A stretch of 64,000 nt of DNA from Bartonella tribocorum CIP 105476 (GCF_000196435.1 NC_010161.1:1178001-1242000); one strand, 5' to 3'. Shown: positions 15,435 to 25,854, counted from the stretch's first letter. Made by a program: numbers and translations. Notes: generated from the letters alone by a model not told the origin.

Positions 15435-15932
15435 TTATTCAACAATAATAAGTGGTTCACCAAACTCAACAGGTTGACCATCTTTGACGAGAACAGTCGT
15501 TACTTTGCCTGAGCGTGGTGATGAAATTTGATTCATCGTTTTCATGGCTTCAATGATCAGTAATGTCTCTCCTTCAGAAACATTTTGCCCTACTTCTACA
15601 AATGGTTGCGCACCTGGTGAAGGAGCAAGATAAGCTGTTCCAACCATTGGAGAGGTTATTGTATTTTTTGATTTATCTTCTTGGAGAGGTTGTATGGGAG
15701 ATTCGATTGTTGGAACTGAAGGTGTTACAGAAAAGCTAGGAGTAGAAACAGGTGAATAAATTGTTTGTTCGGAAGAAGTTGAGGTATTTTGGCGTGAAAC
15801 ACAAATACGAAGCTTCCCTTGTTCAACTTCAATATTCGTTAAATTTGTATCATTCAAAATTTCAGCAAGATCACGAATGATTTTCGTATCAATTGCGGGA
15901 TATTCTACCGAATCTATTTTTTTTGTTGCCAT
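15435..15932 (-). CDS. accB: Biotin carboxyl carrier protein of acetyl-CoA carboxylase
   Basis: AccB carries the biotin that shuttles CO2 between AccC and the carboxyltransferase. From the ATG at 15932 (AAGGAG upstream) it has 165 residues. The N-terminal part ([20 protein letters not shown]) is followed by a Ser/Thr/Pro-rich linker (about 60-90) and the biotinyl domain; the biotinylated lysine is in EAMKTMNQI. An upstream ATG at 15968 would add 12 non-conserved residues. The operon order accB-accC is universal in bacteria. Confidence 0.96.
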   Translation of the reverse strand: MATKKIDSVEYPAIDTKIIRDLAEILNDTNLTNIEVEQGKLRICVSRQNTSTSSEQTIYSPVSTPSFSVTPSVPTIESPIQPLQEDKSKNTITSPMVGTAYLAPSPGAQPFVEVGQNVSEGETLLIIEAMKTMNQISSPRSGKVTTVLVKDGQPVEFGEPLIIVE

Positions 15933-16185
15933 TTTATTTCTAACTCCTTGATCAATGAAGATCGTCATTATCTCATTTTATGACTGAATATCTCTAGAGT
16001 AGGGATGATATCTTTTAAGGCTTTAAAGATATTTATTTCCTTTAAGTCATTACGCTTTGCAATTCTAAACTCGTATCTGCTTTACGCAAAATTGCATTTA
16101 TAAGCCTGTTGTCAAAAAAGAGAAAGCATAAAATCACTTCGTTTACAGTATTCTTCCTAAAATGGACCAGATATAGAATAGCTAT

Positions 16186-17058
16186 TCACTGTGTATTGTC
16201 TATCGCTTGTTTTAGAATATCTTGTCCGGCTGCACCGATGAATACTTTATTACCAATGATGTAAGAAGGGGTTCCCGTAATATGAAGTCTAGAGGCAATT
16301 TGAATATTTTCTTTAAAGGTGTTTTGCAGATTAGGATCTTTTATTGCCTTACGGAGTTTTTTTTCATCTGCTCCTAATGAAACAGCTATTTTTATAGCTT
16401 TAGCTTCATTCACGCGCCCCTGATGCATTAAAAGCGTTTTGTGAAACTGAGGATACTTTTCTGGAAATTGTTTTCGAAATGCGTATGCAACAGTATGAAC
16501 TGCCATAGAATCAGGTCCTAGAATTGGCAAATCTTTGATAATAACCTGTAAATCTGGGTATTCTCTTATCAGGTCTTCTATATCTGAATAGGAACTTTTA
16601 CAATGTTGACAATTGTAATCAAAAAAATCAACAAGTACTTTTTTACCATTGGGATTGCCTAAAACAGCGTCATGAGGAGAGTGAAAAATTTCCTTTTCTA
16701 ATGAATGGATAACAGAGGTTTGTCTTTGGCTTTCGTATTCATTCTGTTTTTCCAGCTTATCTTGAAGAATAAGCTGCATTTCAATCATAATTTCTGGATG
16801 AGTAAGAAGATACTCTCTTACAATTTGTTGAATATGATGAGAATCAGGATGGGGTGTCATTTTTTCTTTAAGCTTAGATAAAAAATTCGAATCTTCCAAA
16901 AGTTGTGTCTTAAATTTTTCTAAGTTTAAATGATTTGCTGTTTTTGGGTTTGATGTTGCGTTTGATAAAGAAGGGGATAAAATTAAAATACTCAACATAA
17001 CAGGGGCTAAAATTTTTGAAACAAGCGTTATTTTTGAGTTTTGAGGTTGATGAATCAT
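16186..17058 (-). CDS. Periplasmic DsbA-family thiol-disulfide protein
   Basis: The 290-residue protein has an N-terminal hydrophobic export segment (LVSKILAPVMLSILILSPSL) and a thioredoxin-fold domain of DsbA/DsbC-like type. The active-site motif is CQHC within VLVDFFDYNCQHCKSSY, and the cis-Pro loop is TGTPSYIIG near residue 265. A helical region before the domain (about 45-110) resembles the N-terminal helix of ScsC/Com1-like proteins. It would oxidise or isomerise disulfides in envelope proteins. The gene stands alone between accB and glpD. Confidence 0.85.
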   Translation of the reverse strand: MIHQPQNSKITLVSKILAPVMLSILILSPSLSNATSNPKTANHLNLEKFKTQLLEDSNFLSKLKEKMTPHPDSHHIQQIVREYLLTHPEIMIEMQLILQDKLEKQNEYESQRQTSVIHSLEKEIFHSPHDAVLGNPNGKKVLVDFFDYNCQHCKSSYSDIEDLIREYPDLQVIIKDLPILGPDSMAVHTVAYAFRKQFPEKYPQFHKTLLMHQGRVNEAKAIKIAVSLGADEKKLRKAIKDPNLQNTFKENIQIASRLHITGTPSYIIGNKVFIGAAGQDILKQAIDNTQ

Positions 17059-17394
17059 CTGTATCCCTTCGTATTTTCTATTGTGTCATTGAGTAAACTA
17101 TATGAAAAGCGTTATCTATGTGCAATAAAGGATTTGCTATAGTGCGTATCCATAACAGAGAAAAAACATCAATTTCCTCTAAAAAAATTTTATACGATGC
17201 ACATTTGCAAAGATTATGTTCTCTGAAGGATAAAAAAAAGTCTCTTTAATTTGTCAAATGTTATTTTGATAAAAGGGTATAAAAAAGATTTTTATGCCTA
17301 TTGATTGTGAAAAAAAGCAGGTTGATAATACGAAGCATACTTGTATTGATTTTTTACTGTTACTTTATTGAATCCTGTAAAATAAAATTAAATA
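17059..17394. other. Intergenic region upstream of glpD and the DsbA-like gene
   Basis: Divergent promoter region of two genes; AT-rich. Nothing beyond very short open frames was seen, and no operator could be assigned. Confidence 0.4.
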
Positions 17395-18924
17395 ATGAAA
17401 AGTAAAATTATGAAAACCACAACACATTATGAGCTGTTTATCATTGGGGGCGGGATAAACGGATGTGGATTGGCAAGAGATGCAGCTGGACGCGGTTTTA
17501 AAGTAGGATTAGCTGAAATGAATGATCTTGCATCGGGAACATCAAGTGCATCAACAAAGCTTATTCATGGTGGTCTTCGTTATCTTGAACACTATGAGTT
17601 CAAACTTGTTCGTGAAGCACTGAAAGAACGTGAGATCATTTTACGTATGGCTCCACATATTGTGCGTCCTTTGCGTTTTCTTCTTCCTTATCATAAAGAA
17701 TTGCGCCCTGCTTGGATGTTGCGTTTTGGACTTTTTATTTATGACTATTTAGGAAAATGGAATCAGAAATTATGGCGCAGTAAAACGATTAATTTTTCAA
17801 ACGAGTTTTGCTCTACACTGAAGAAAGAATATCAAAGAGGTTTTGAATATTCTGATGCAAGAGTAGATGATGCCCGTTTAGTCATTGCCAATGCGCGTGA
17901 TGCAGAAAAGTGGGGAGCTGATATAAAAGTACGGACAGAAGTTCTCTCTTTAAAAAAAGAAGACGAAAAATGGCGTATTGTTTTACAAGAGAAATTAACT
18001 GGTAAAGAATACAGTGTCACAGCCTCTTATGTCGCGAATATGACAGGCCCGTGGATTGATCATGTTTTGACAAGCGTATTAGATTGTAAAGAACATCCAC
18101 CTGTGCGGCTTATTAGGGGTTCTCACATTTTGGTTCCCAAGCTTTATACCCATGATCGTGCTTATATTTTTCAAAATGGTGATGGGCGTATTATATTTGC
18201 TATTCCGTATCAAGAAGATTTTACCTTGCTTGGAACAACAGATTGTAATTATCAGGATGATCCGGCCGACGTTCATATTACTGATACAGAGATTAATTAT
18301 ATTTGCGCAGCTGTCAGTGAATATTTCATACAACCGGTGTTGCCTGAAACGATTGTGTGGTCTTACTCTGGAGTTCGTCCACTCTATGATAATGGATCTT
18401 CAAAAGCACAAGAAATTACGCGCGATTACGTTTTAAAAGAAATGGGAACAGGAAAAACACCAAAGATTCTTAATCTTTATGGTGGAAAGATTACAACTTA
18501 TCGTAAATTGGCTGAAGATGCGATGAAATTCGTTGAAAAAGCACTTGGTAAAAAGGGAGCATCATGGACGGCTAATGCAGTACTTCCAGGAGGTGATTTT
18601 CCTTATAACCAATTAGATACAATCGAAAATAGGATTGCTCTTTTGACGCCAGATTTAGATGCTTTTACACATCGCAGACTTGCACGTTCCTATGGTACGG
18701 AAGCACTGATGATATTTGCAGATGGTAAGGCCCATAGAGGAAAAAAATTTGGACATGGGCTTTATGAAGTAGAAGTAAAATGGTTGATGGAAAAGGAATG
18801 GGCTAAAACATGTGAAGATGTGTTATGGCGTCGTTCAAAACTTGGCCTTTTCTTTAATGAGCAAGAGGTTGATACTCTTTCTTCCTATATGCAAAGCCAA
18901 AAAGAGATTGAACAACGTTTATAG
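17395..18924 (+). CDS. glpD: Aerobic glycerol-3-phosphate dehydrogenase
   Basis: GlpD oxidises glycerol 3-phosphate to dihydroxyacetone phosphate at the inner membrane and passes electrons to quinone. The 509 residues match the family. Visible are the FAD dinucleotide fold (FIIGGGINGCGLARDAAGRG), the substrate-site segment STKLIHGGLRYLEHYEF, LLGTTDCNYQDDP, the C-terminal FAD contact LYGGKITTYRKLAEDA, and the C-terminal cap domain. The start could be ATG 17395 or the second ATG at 17410; both precede the fold. No glp regulator or kinase is adjacent. Confidence 0.96.
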   Translation: MKSKIMKTTTHYELFIIGGGINGCGLARDAAGRGFKVGLAEMNDLASGTSSASTKLIHGGLRYLEHYEFKLVREALKEREIILRMAPHIVRPLRFLLPYHKELRPAWMLRFGLFIYDYLGKWNQKLWRSKTINFSNEFCSTLKKEYQRGFEYSDARVDDARLVIANARDAEKWGADIKVRTEVLSLKKEDEKWRIVLQEKLTGKEYSVTASYVANMTGPWIDHVLTSVLDCKEHPPVRLIRGSHILVPKLYTHDRAYIFQNGDGRIIFAIPYQEDFTLLGTTDCNYQDDPADVHITDTEINYICAAVSEYFIQPVLPETIVWSYSGVRPLYDNGSSKAQEITRDYVLKEMGTGKTPKILNLYGGKITTYRKLAEDAMKFVEKALGKKGASWTANAVLPGGDFPYNQLDTIENRIALLTPDLDAFTHRRLARSYGTEALMIFADGKAHRGKKFGHGLYEVEVKWLMEKEWAKTCEDVLWRRSKLGLFFNEQEVDTLSSYMQSQKEIEQRL

Positions 18925-19597
18925 TCGTTTAGCCTTACAGATTCTATCTGCAATGTTGTAAAATATTTTTCTTCAGGAGATATCGATACAAGGCATACAG
19001 GTTGAAAAAACAATGATTGTCTATATTCTCAATTTAGTTTTTTGTAACAACCATAAAATGGCAGAATTGGGTGGAGTATTTAGAATGGAATTTGTCTATC
19101 CTATGCAGAAAAATCCAATAGATATCACCAAGGAAAACTCATTGAGAAAAAATAATTTATAATCGGATTCGTATGGAATAAGAAATCTTTGTTTTTTATT
19201 GGAAAAGAAATAAAAGCACTTTTGTTTCACAATAAAGTGAAAAGGCTAAAGAAAATTAAGTCTACCACGAAAGGCTGTTAATGTTTTAGTTTATTATTTT
19301 AGACTCTGTGCTAAAACATGTAACGATAGAAGGTTAATGGGCTGTAATAAGAGCTTGTAAATGGTTTTTTTATATTACAAATGATGATCTTCTTTTTTCA
19401 TGTTTATATATCTGAGCATAATTCTATGAAAAGTGTGGTTTAGTGTGATTGATTATTATACCCCTTTATATCAATTGAATAAAGGAGCTGTTGTTATGCT
19501 CATAATGGTCTTAGAGAATAAAACTTTCTGTAAACTAAAGTTAAGTATTTTTCTCTGTATAAAGAGAAAGCTATAGGGATATAAAAACAGTGCCCTT
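18925..19597. other. Intergenic stretch between glpD and dusA
   Basis: 673 AT-rich bases. A 49-codon open frame at 19013-19162 is present but has no recognisable features. No RNA gene or repeat was seen. Confidence 0.4.
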
Positions 19598-20581
19598 ATG
19601 ATATTTTACAATCTTCCATCGCCTGTAAAATTTGCAGTAGCTCCAATGTTGGACTGGACAGATCGACATTGCAGGTTTTTTTATCGTCTTTTAACAAAAA
19701 AAGCACTCCTTTATACGGAAATGATGGTAGCAGATGCTATCATTCATGGTGTTCGTGAACAATTGTTGGCTTTTAGCCATAAAGAATGTCCAGTTGCATT
19801 ACAATTAGGCGGAGCAGATCCGAAAAAGTTGGCAGAGGCTGCACGGATTGCTGAAGATTTTGGTTATAACGAGATAAATCTTAATGTCGGTTGTCCATCA
19901 AATCGTGTTCAAGCAGGCGTATTTGGAGCTTGTTTGATGTTACATCCTGATATTGTGGCAAATGCTGTGGAATCCATGAAAAAAGCAGTTACTATACCTG
20001 TAACGGTCAAATGTCGGATTGGAGTAGATGAACAAGATGAAGAATTAGCGTTAGATCTTTTAGCGGATAAAGTTTGGGATGCAGGGTGTGATGCCCTTTG
20101 GATCCATGCACGTAAAGCATGGCTAAAAGGATTGAGCCCAAAAGAAAATCGCAATATTCCGCCCCTTAATTATGAAAGAGTTTATAAATTAAAACGTAAA
20201 TATCCTCATAAATTCATTGGGATAAATGGTGGAATTAAATCAATTGATGAGATCAAAGAGCACTTGGTTTTCTGTGATGCTACCATGGTTGGTCGCCAAG
20301 TTTATCATGATCCCACTTTGTTAAAACATATTGATTTTGAATTCTATGGGGAGTCTCAGAATAATTTGAGTGAGAGTGATCTTATTGAAACCATGTGTGA
20401 TTATGCGGCTCGACATATTGCCTCGGGAGGGCGGCTTTCTCATGTAACGCGTCACATGATTGGTTTATTTCATGGGCGGAGTGGGGCACGTCGATGGCGG
20501 CAAATACTTTCAAATGATGCGACAAAATCAAACGCAGATATATATATTTTGAGAGAAGCTTTTTCCGCTCTCATTGGATAA
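19598..20581 (+). CDS. dusA: tRNA-dihydrouridine synthase A
   Basis: The enzyme reduces specific uridines in the tRNA D-loop using FMN and NADPH. The 327-residue protein shows the DusA signature FAVAPMLDWTDRHCR at the N-terminus, the FMN barrel with EINLNVGCPSNRVQAG and the catalytic cysteine in GVFGACLML, VKCRIGVD, and the phosphate-binding NGGI. The C-terminal helical domain includes HMIGLFHGRSGARRWR, typical of DusA rather than DusB/C. It stands alone. Confidence 0.95.
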   Translation: MIFYNLPSPVKFAVAPMLDWTDRHCRFFYRLLTKKALLYTEMMVADAIIHGVREQLLAFSHKECPVALQLGGADPKKLAEAARIAEDFGYNEINLNVGCPSNRVQAGVFGACLMLHPDIVANAVESMKKAVTIPVTVKCRIGVDEQDEELALDLLADKVWDAGCDALWIHARKAWLKGLSPKENRNIPPLNYERVYKLKRKYPHKFIGINGGIKSIDEIKEHLVFCDATMVGRQVYHDPTLLKHIDFEFYGESQNNLSESDLIETMCDYAARHIASGGRLSHVTRHMIGLFHGRSGARRWRQILSNDATKSNADIYILREAFSALIG

Positions 20582-20970
20582 GAGCTAGACAATTAATATA
20601 TGTTAAAGTTGGTGTCCTTTGTGCTTTGATTTCTTTGCAATGATTTTCAGCACTTTCATTTGATAATCTTAAAAAGTTTATAACTTTTATTATGAATGAG
20701 AATGTTAGAATTTATATATTAAACGGCATGCTTATTACACCTATTAGATAGAAAGTAGGTTAAGGGTATCATGTAAAGGCAATCACAAGATATTGATGAT
20801 ATTTTGAATCTTGTATGTTTGTTATTGGGGTAGAAAATAGAATATAAAAATCATCACTTTTATAATATTTAATATTTTTAAAACACTGTTTAAAAAAGCA
20901 ATAAATTATTCATACCCTATATATATGACGTGATTTTCATTAAACATTGCAGATTTTAAAAGGTATCCTC
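20582..20970. other. Intergenic stretch upstream of cobT
   Basis: 389 AT-rich bases. I looked for a cobalamin riboswitch in front of cobT and saw no B12-box-like element. Nothing else identified. Confidence 0.4.
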
Positions 20971-21978
20971 ATGACCGCTCGTCCATTTGATGATTTTCGT
21001 GCTTTGCTTACAAATTTACCTGTTGCTGATGAGTTTTCTATGATTTTGGCTAAAAAACGGCAAGAAAACTTAACAAAAGCGCGAGGAGCATTAGGGAAAC
21101 TGGGAGATATTGCTGTTTGGTATGCAGGGTGGAGAGGTAGAGAAAAACCTATTGTAACGCGACCTTTGGTCGCTATTTTTTCTGGAAATCATGGTATCGT
21201 AGAAGAGAATGTCACACCATTTCCACAATCTATGACACAAAAGATGGTAGAAAATTTTGCATCTGGTGGTGCTGCTATCAACCAAATTTGTATAGCTTAT
21301 GATCTTGGACTAAAAATATTTGATTTAGCATTGGAATATCCAACAATGAATATTACAAAGGATGCCGCAATGGAAGAGCGAAGTGCTGCTGCGACAATGG
21401 CATTTGGAATGGAATCCATTGCTGGTGGGACAGACCTTTTATGTATTGGTGAAATGGGGATTGGGAACACAACAATAGCTTCAGCTTTATGTATAGCATT
21501 ATTTGGTGGAGAAGTTGAAGAGTGGACAGGAAATGGTATGGGATCGGAAGGTGATTTTTATCAACGTAAAATAGCAGCTATTAAGAAAGCCGTCGCTTTG
21601 CATAAGGAGCATTTTAATGATCCTTTTGAGATAATGCGTCGCTTAGGAGGACGTGAAATTGCTGCTATGGTTGGGGCTATTTTAGCAGCAAGAATGGAAA
21701 AAATACCCGTTATTTTAGATGGTTTTGTGGCAACAGCAGCAGCTGCTATCCTTTATAAAATGCATCCAAGAGCTCTTGAACATACCCTTGTTGGACATGC
21801 TTCTTCTGAGAAAGCTCATCGTAAACTTTTAAAAAAAATTGGCAAAGAACCACTTCTGGATTTGGGAATGCGTGTTGGTGAAGGGACAGGAGCCGCTATG
21901 GCTGCTGGTATTGTAAAAGCTGCTGTTTTAACACATGCACAAATGGCGGTTTTGGAACAAGAGAGTTTGAACGCATAA
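20971..21978 (+). CDS. cobT: Nicotinate-nucleotide-dimethylbenzimidazole phosphoribosyltransferase
   Basis: CobT makes alpha-ribazole 5'-phosphate, the lower ligand precursor of cobalamin. From the ATG at 20971 (AAAAGG upstream) it has 335 residues. Family blocks are visible: VAIFSGNHGIVEENVTPFPQ, GMESIAGGTDLLCIGEMGIG, ILDGFVATAAA, and LLDLGMRVGEGTGAAMA with the catalytic glutamate. The TTG at 20947 would extend it by eight unconserved residues. No other cobalamin gene is near, so this enzyme may serve salvage. Confidence 0.94.
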   Translation: MTARPFDDFRALLTNLPVADEFSMILAKKRQENLTKARGALGKLGDIAVWYAGWRGREKPIVTRPLVAIFSGNHGIVEENVTPFPQSMTQKMVENFASGGAAINQICIAYDLGLKIFDLALEYPTMNITKDAAMEERSAAATMAFGMESIAGGTDLLCIGEMGIGNTTIASALCIALFGGEVEEWTGNGMGSEGDFYQRKIAAIKKAVALHKEHFNDPFEIMRRLGGREIAAMVGAILAARMEKIPVILDGFVATAAAAILYKMHPRALEHTLVGHASSEKAHRKLLKKIGKEPLLDLGMRVGEGTGAAMAAGIVKAAVLTHAQMAVLEQESLNA

Positions 21979-22006
21979 AAGATAATGAGAAGGATATAAA
22001 AATCTC

Positions 22007-22510
22007 TTAAGAATTTTGCTCATTTACCTTTTCGTGTAATTTAATATAATTAAGTGGAAGTTCTGTTGTATATTTAATCTGTTCCATTGCGAAAGAAGAT
22101 GAAACATCACGGATGTCAATTTTAGAAATTAATTTTTTATAAAAAAGATCATAAGCTTCAATATCAGGAACAACAACACGCAATAAATAGTCAATATCTC
22201 CACTCATTCGATAAAATTCAATGACTTCACGAAATTCTTGCACAATTTTTGAAAAACGCTTAAACCATTCATGACTATGGGTATTTGTACGAATAGAAAC
22301 AAAAACAGTAACGTGCGCATTCACTTTTTCTGGAGAAAGAACGGCAACGCGTCGCTGAATAACACCATCTTCTTCAAGTTTTTGAATTCTACGCCAGCAA
22401 GGGGTGGTCGAAAGTCCTACTTTTTTAGCAATATCAGCGACAGAAAGTGTCGCATTTTCTTGCAGAAGATGTAAAATTTTTCGGTCAAGACGATCCATAT
22501 TTTTTCTCAA
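22007..22510 (-). CDS. Lrp/AsnC-family transcriptional regulator
   Basis: The 167-residue protein has an N-terminal winged helix-turn-helix (DRLDRKILHLLQENATLSVA, AKKVGLSTTPCWRRIQKLEE) and a C-terminal ligand-sensing RAM domain (MSGDIDYLLRVVVPDIEAYD). Such regulators bind amino acids and control their metabolism or transport. It is convergent with cobT and lies downstream of the glycosylase-like gene; its target is not evident. MDRLDRK at 22498 is an alternative start. Confidence 0.9.
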   Translation of the reverse strand: MRKNMDRLDRKILHLLQENATLSVADIAKKVGLSTTPCWRRIQKLEEDGVIQRRVAVLSPEKVNAHVTVFVSIRTNTHSHEWFKRFSKIVQEFREVIEFYRMSGDIDYLLRVVVPDIEAYDLFYKKLISKIDIRDVSSSFAMEQIKYTTELPLNYIKLHEKVNEQNS

Positions 22511-22519
22511 TATTTTAAT

Positions 22520-23149
22520 TTATAAAAATTCACGCACTAAACGACGCAGATATACAATAAGCTCATCGTTAAACCATGGATTTTTCTGTAACCAAGAAGT
22601 ATTTCGCCATGATGGATGAGGCAAAGGCATAACATTATAGCCTCGAGGTTGAGAGATAGAAAGGATATTTCTCCAATCACGAACGGTTGCTGAAACGGTT
22701 TTATGTTTTAATTCTGTAATATGCCACTTTTGTGCATAACTGCCAATAGCAAGAACAAGCTTTATTTGAGGCATCGCTTGAAATATCTTTTCATGCCATA
22801 TTTCTCTACATTCACGTCTTGGTGGCAAATCAGCTTTATTTTTGTCATAACCTGGAAAACAAAATCCCATAGGAACAAGTGCAAAAAGAGATTTATTATA
22901 AAATTCTTCTTTTCTGACATTAAGCCAATCACGTAATCTTTCGCCAGAGCGATCATTAAAAGGGACAGATGTTTCATGAACACGCAATCCTGGTGCTTGT
23001 CCTGCAATTGCAATTGAAGCCGTATCAGATAAATAAACGACAGGATTGGGCTCATGAGGAAGAGGAGGAAAATAATGTGGTTGTTGGATACAAACCCGAC
23101 AGGAATAGATTTTTTTTTCAAGTTTAATAATCTGACTACATTGTTTCAT
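22520..23149 (-). CDS. Uracil-DNA glycosylase family protein
   Basis: The 209-residue protein carries the UDG-superfamily pattern: motif 1 IAIAGQAPGLRVHETSVPF, a central LVLAIGSYAQKWH strand, and motif 2 VMPLPHPSWRN near the C-terminus. Cysteines near the start (SCRVC, and others) resemble Fe-S ligands of family 4/5 enzymes, although the set is not clearly complete. It would remove uracil or a related damaged base from DNA. It lies nine bases upstream of the Lrp gene on the same strand, so the two may be co-transcribed. Confidence 0.8.
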   Translation of the reverse strand: MKQCSQIIKLEKKIYSCRVCIQQPHYFPPLPHEPNPVVYLSDTASIAIAGQAPGLRVHETSVPFNDRSGERLRDWLNVRKEEFYNKSLFALVPMGFCFPGYDKNKADLPPRRECREIWHEKIFQAMPQIKLVLAIGSYAQKWHITELKHKTVSATVRDWRNILSISQPRGYNVMPLPHPSWRNTSWLQKNPWFNDELIVYLRRLVREFL

Positions 23150-23177
23150 TGGTCAATAAAATTTAAAAATATTTTTC

Positions 23178-23738
23178 TTATTCTGTGCGAGGATTTGCTT
23201 TGCGCCATTCTCTCGGTCGTTGAAAACTTGATGCCCATATCCCCCTTTTTTTTCTTCTGGCTTCTTGTTCTTCTTTGGGATATTCATAATAGCTTACAGC
23301 CCAACCATTCTGTACAAGTGTTGCGTTGATATTGCTGACTTGTTTCGTTTGACATGTTGCAAGGATACGGCGGTATTTATCTGTTTTACGCCAGTGACAT
23401 GTGACCGTTTGATTTTCGAGTAGTTGTTCTAAATATTTTTTTGCCTCAAGCCCACAAGGGTATCGTGCATCTTTTTTTCCACAAAATTGGTGGAGTTCAG
23501 GAGCATCAATTCCGACCAGTCGAATCTTAATGGAAGAAATCGTGATGGAATCGCCATCAATGATTAATGCCTTTCCTTCAACAGAATTTTGAGAAGAAAA
23601 TTTTTCTTTTTGAGGCAGCGGTTGAGTCTGCTTAAAATAAGTTGCCATAATGATAAGCATGCTAGCAGCGGCAAAAATACTAAAACCGATATTTTTTTTA
23701 AAGCTTCTTAGATTAAAATGAGAAAAAAATTTTTTCAT
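23178..23738 (-). CDS. Thermonuclease (SNase-like) with N-terminal membrane anchor
   Basis: The 186-residue protein has one N-terminal hydrophobic segment (NIGFSIFAAASMLIIMATYF), then an OB-fold nuclease domain of the staphylococcal type. Catalytic and metal residues are visible: DGDSI, IRLVGIDAPEL, and the DKYRRILATC segment. Paired cysteines (FCGKKDARYPCG) may form a disulfide outside the cytoplasm. The enzyme would cut DNA or RNA in the periplasm. Its 3' end lies 29 bases from the glycosylase gene. Confidence 0.88.
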   Translation of the reverse strand: MKKFFSHFNLRSFKKNIGFSIFAAASMLIIMATYFKQTQPLPQKEKFSSQNSVEGKALIIDGDSITISSIKIRLVGIDAPELHQFCGKKDARYPCGLEAKKYLEQLLENQTVTCHWRKTDKYRRILATCQTKQVSNINATLVQNGWAVSYYEYPKEEQEARRKKRGIWASSFQRPREWRKANPRTE

Positions 23739-24081
23739 GAAATAAAGAAACTGCTACTATCATTATAACGCATTTTATTGAATATTGCTTATAATTCTTT
23801 CAAAAAACTTTTATTCACATGACGAAACAACATCTCATTTTAATGACAAAATTTTCGTTAGATATCACAACAATAAAATACTCATGCACTATGCATATGT
23901 AAGCAACTAAAAAAATAAATCAACTCAGCGAAATTTGTACAGAACTTCCAAATTTAAAGTTATACAGATTTTAAAGTAAATTTTTTAAGATACAAAAAAA
24001 ACTCCCCAGAAAATAACTTTGAAGAGCAATAACCCCACATTTCTTTTGGAACATAAAACCTATCAATAATGATTGGTTTAT
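23739..24081. other. Intergenic region between rpmG and the nuclease gene
   Basis: 343 AT-rich bases without recognisable genes, RNA or strong hairpins. Confidence 0.4.
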
Positions 24082-24249
24082 TTATTTAATTTTTGTTTCT
24101 TTAAATTCAACGTGCTTTTTTACGACTGGATCATATTTACGTTTGCTCATTTTATCTGTCATTGTACGGCTGTTTTTCTTTGTTACATAGAAAAAACCGG
24201 TATCTGCAGTTGATAAAAGCTTGATCTTAATGGTTGCTGCTTTAGCCAT
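24082..24249 (-). CDS. rpmG: 50S ribosomal protein L33
   Basis: A short gene of 55 codons encodes [20 protein letters not shown], then [20 protein letters not shown], ending in a Lys-rich tail. This matches bacterial L33 of the cysteine-free (zinc-independent) type usual in alphaproteobacteria. L33 binds 23S rRNA near the E site. It is convergent with none of the neighbours and stands 100 bases from the transporter gene upstream. Confidence 0.95.
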   Translation of the reverse strand: MAKAATIKIKLLSTADTGFFYVTKKNSRTMTDKMSKRKYDPVVKKHVEFKETKIK

Positions 24250-24350
24250 AATGTAAAAACCCTATTTATACTGAAAAAAATATTATCGCTGCCAAAACTT
24301 ATCCGACATCATCAGATTTTCCAGCAACAGTACGGATGTTCTCAAAAAAG

Positions 24351-25520
24351 TCAAGAGCTGATTAATTTTCTCATAAGTTGGACCAACACCAACATGACAT
24401 ATAAACCAAAAAAAACAGCCATGGCTATTGAAAAACCAAAGGGATTAAAGATATCCATGGATTTTCCAATAAAGGTTGGTCCGATGAGCATACCGATTCC
24501 ATAGCAAAAAATAAAAGCAGAATTAGCAGCAGCAAGTTCTTGCCCCTTGAGACGTGCTCCTAAATGTGCAAGACCAATTGTATAAAGGCTCGCTGATACA
24601 CCACCCAGAAGAAACAGATCAAGCATCAGAATCCATGGATATTGGATAATCCATGGAACTGTAAAGGTTCCCACAAAACCTAAGATAGCGCAACCTATCA
24701 GCGGATAGCGTCGATCTTTAGCATAGTCACTTATTATGCTAATAGGAATTAAGAGGAAAACATTCCCGAGCGCAAGGGTTGCCATAAAGTGTGCTGCTTC
24801 ATTCTCATTATAACCAATGGATAAACTAAAGGGTGTTATAAGAGTTAATGCGCCCATTTGAATAGCACCGTAAACAAGGACCGCCATCATCGCACTTGGA
24901 ACGTGAAGGAGATAACGAAAAAATGGCGTATATTGGCTTTTTTGAAATTCTGGGCTTAATTTCCAAGCAAAAAGAATTGGGATAGTAGCCAATATAATAA
25001 GGCTATAGCCAACGCCAAAAGGAATAAATCCTTGTATTCCCACTTTTGTCAGCAGCGTTGGACCTAACGCAAACCCTAATCCTAAAACAATAGCGTAAAT
25101 AGAAAGAACCAAACCACGCTTTTTTGGGGGAGCATAACTGTTGATCCAAAATTCTGACAGGATAAACATAACTGTCATGGTAAAATGTAATATAAATCTT
25201 AAAATAAACCAAACCCATATGGATTCAAAAAAATAAAATCCTAAAAAACTTAAAGACCCTATAGCCATCATAAGCAATATTGTTTGAGTAATCCCTAAGC
25301 ATAAGGCAATTTGAGACGTAAAAATAGCTGCAATAATTGTGGCAATTCCACCAACTGTTCCACTATAGCCGATCGTACTGTTGGAAAGTCCTTTCTCTGC
25401 CATAAGAAGAGAAACAAGTTGTGTTCCCATTGCCAATGCTGTTCCAACGATGCCAATGGTTGCAATAGCGGCAATAATTGCACGCAAAGAATTATTTTGA
25501 GAGTCAAAAATTTTTTTCAT
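24351..25520 (-). CDS. MFS transporter
   Basis: The 389-residue protein has about 12 hydrophobic segments in two halves and lacks a signal peptide, the layout of the major facilitator superfamily. The first half includes TIGYSGTVGGIATIIAAIFT and the second LARGLGAR-like loops (HLGARLKGQELAAANSAFIF, then YGIGMLIGPTFIG). It resembles YcaD/YfcJ-like sugar or drug MFS proteins; the substrate cannot be read from the sequence. It stands alone in front of an AT-rich region. Confidence 0.88.
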   Translation of the reverse strand: MKKIFDSQNNSLRAIIAAIATIGIVGTALAMGTQLVSLLMAEKGLSNSTIGYSGTVGGIATIIAAIFTSQIALCLGITQTILLMMAIGSLSFLGFYFFESIWVWFILRFILHFTMTVMFILSEFWINSYAPPKKRGLVLSIYAIVLGLGFALGPTLLTKVGIQGFIPFGVGYSLIILATIPILFAWKLSPEFQKSQYTPFFRYLLHVPSAMMAVLVYGAIQMGALTLITPFSLSIGYNENEAAHFMATLALGNVFLLIPISIISDYAKDRRYPLIGCAILGFVGTFTVPWIIQYPWILMLDLFLLGGVSASLYTIGLAHLGARLKGQELAAANSAFIFCYGIGMLIGPTFIGKSMDIFNPFGFSIAMAVFFGLYVMLVLVQLMRKLISS

Positions 25521-25854
25521 GAGAATGGCTTAAAGTACTTTTGTTTATTCAAACAACGAAAAGGTGAGCTGAAGTGAAAGAAAGATCAAACTATCTTTAG
25601 CAGATTTTCTCATTTCATTGAGTATAAAAAACACTGCAAGATTTTTATAAGGTTATTATAGATATAAAATAAAACATATGCTCTTATATGCTAAAGAAAT
25701 CATATTGTATACATAAAATAATATAAATACTAAACATTATAGACAATTTCTTATTTTAAATCTTTATTATATTATTTATTATTAAATATTAAATATTAAA
25801 TATGGAATAAAAAATACGATAATGAAAACTTAAGAAATGTTTTTTTATTTTTAA
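25521..25854. other. AT-rich intergenic region with short tandem TAAATAT repeats
   Basis: 334 bases, with an array of TTAAATA-like repeats near 25775-25805. It separates rnr from the MFS gene and holds no gene. Confidence 0.4.

Noticed and set aside
19013..19162. 49-codon plus-strand frame between glpD and dusA
   Set aside because: No ribosome site, family or conservation can be shown; chance is a sufficient explanation.
20582..20970. Cobalamin riboswitch in front of cobT
   Set aside because: No B12-box-like sequence or matching stem structure was seen.
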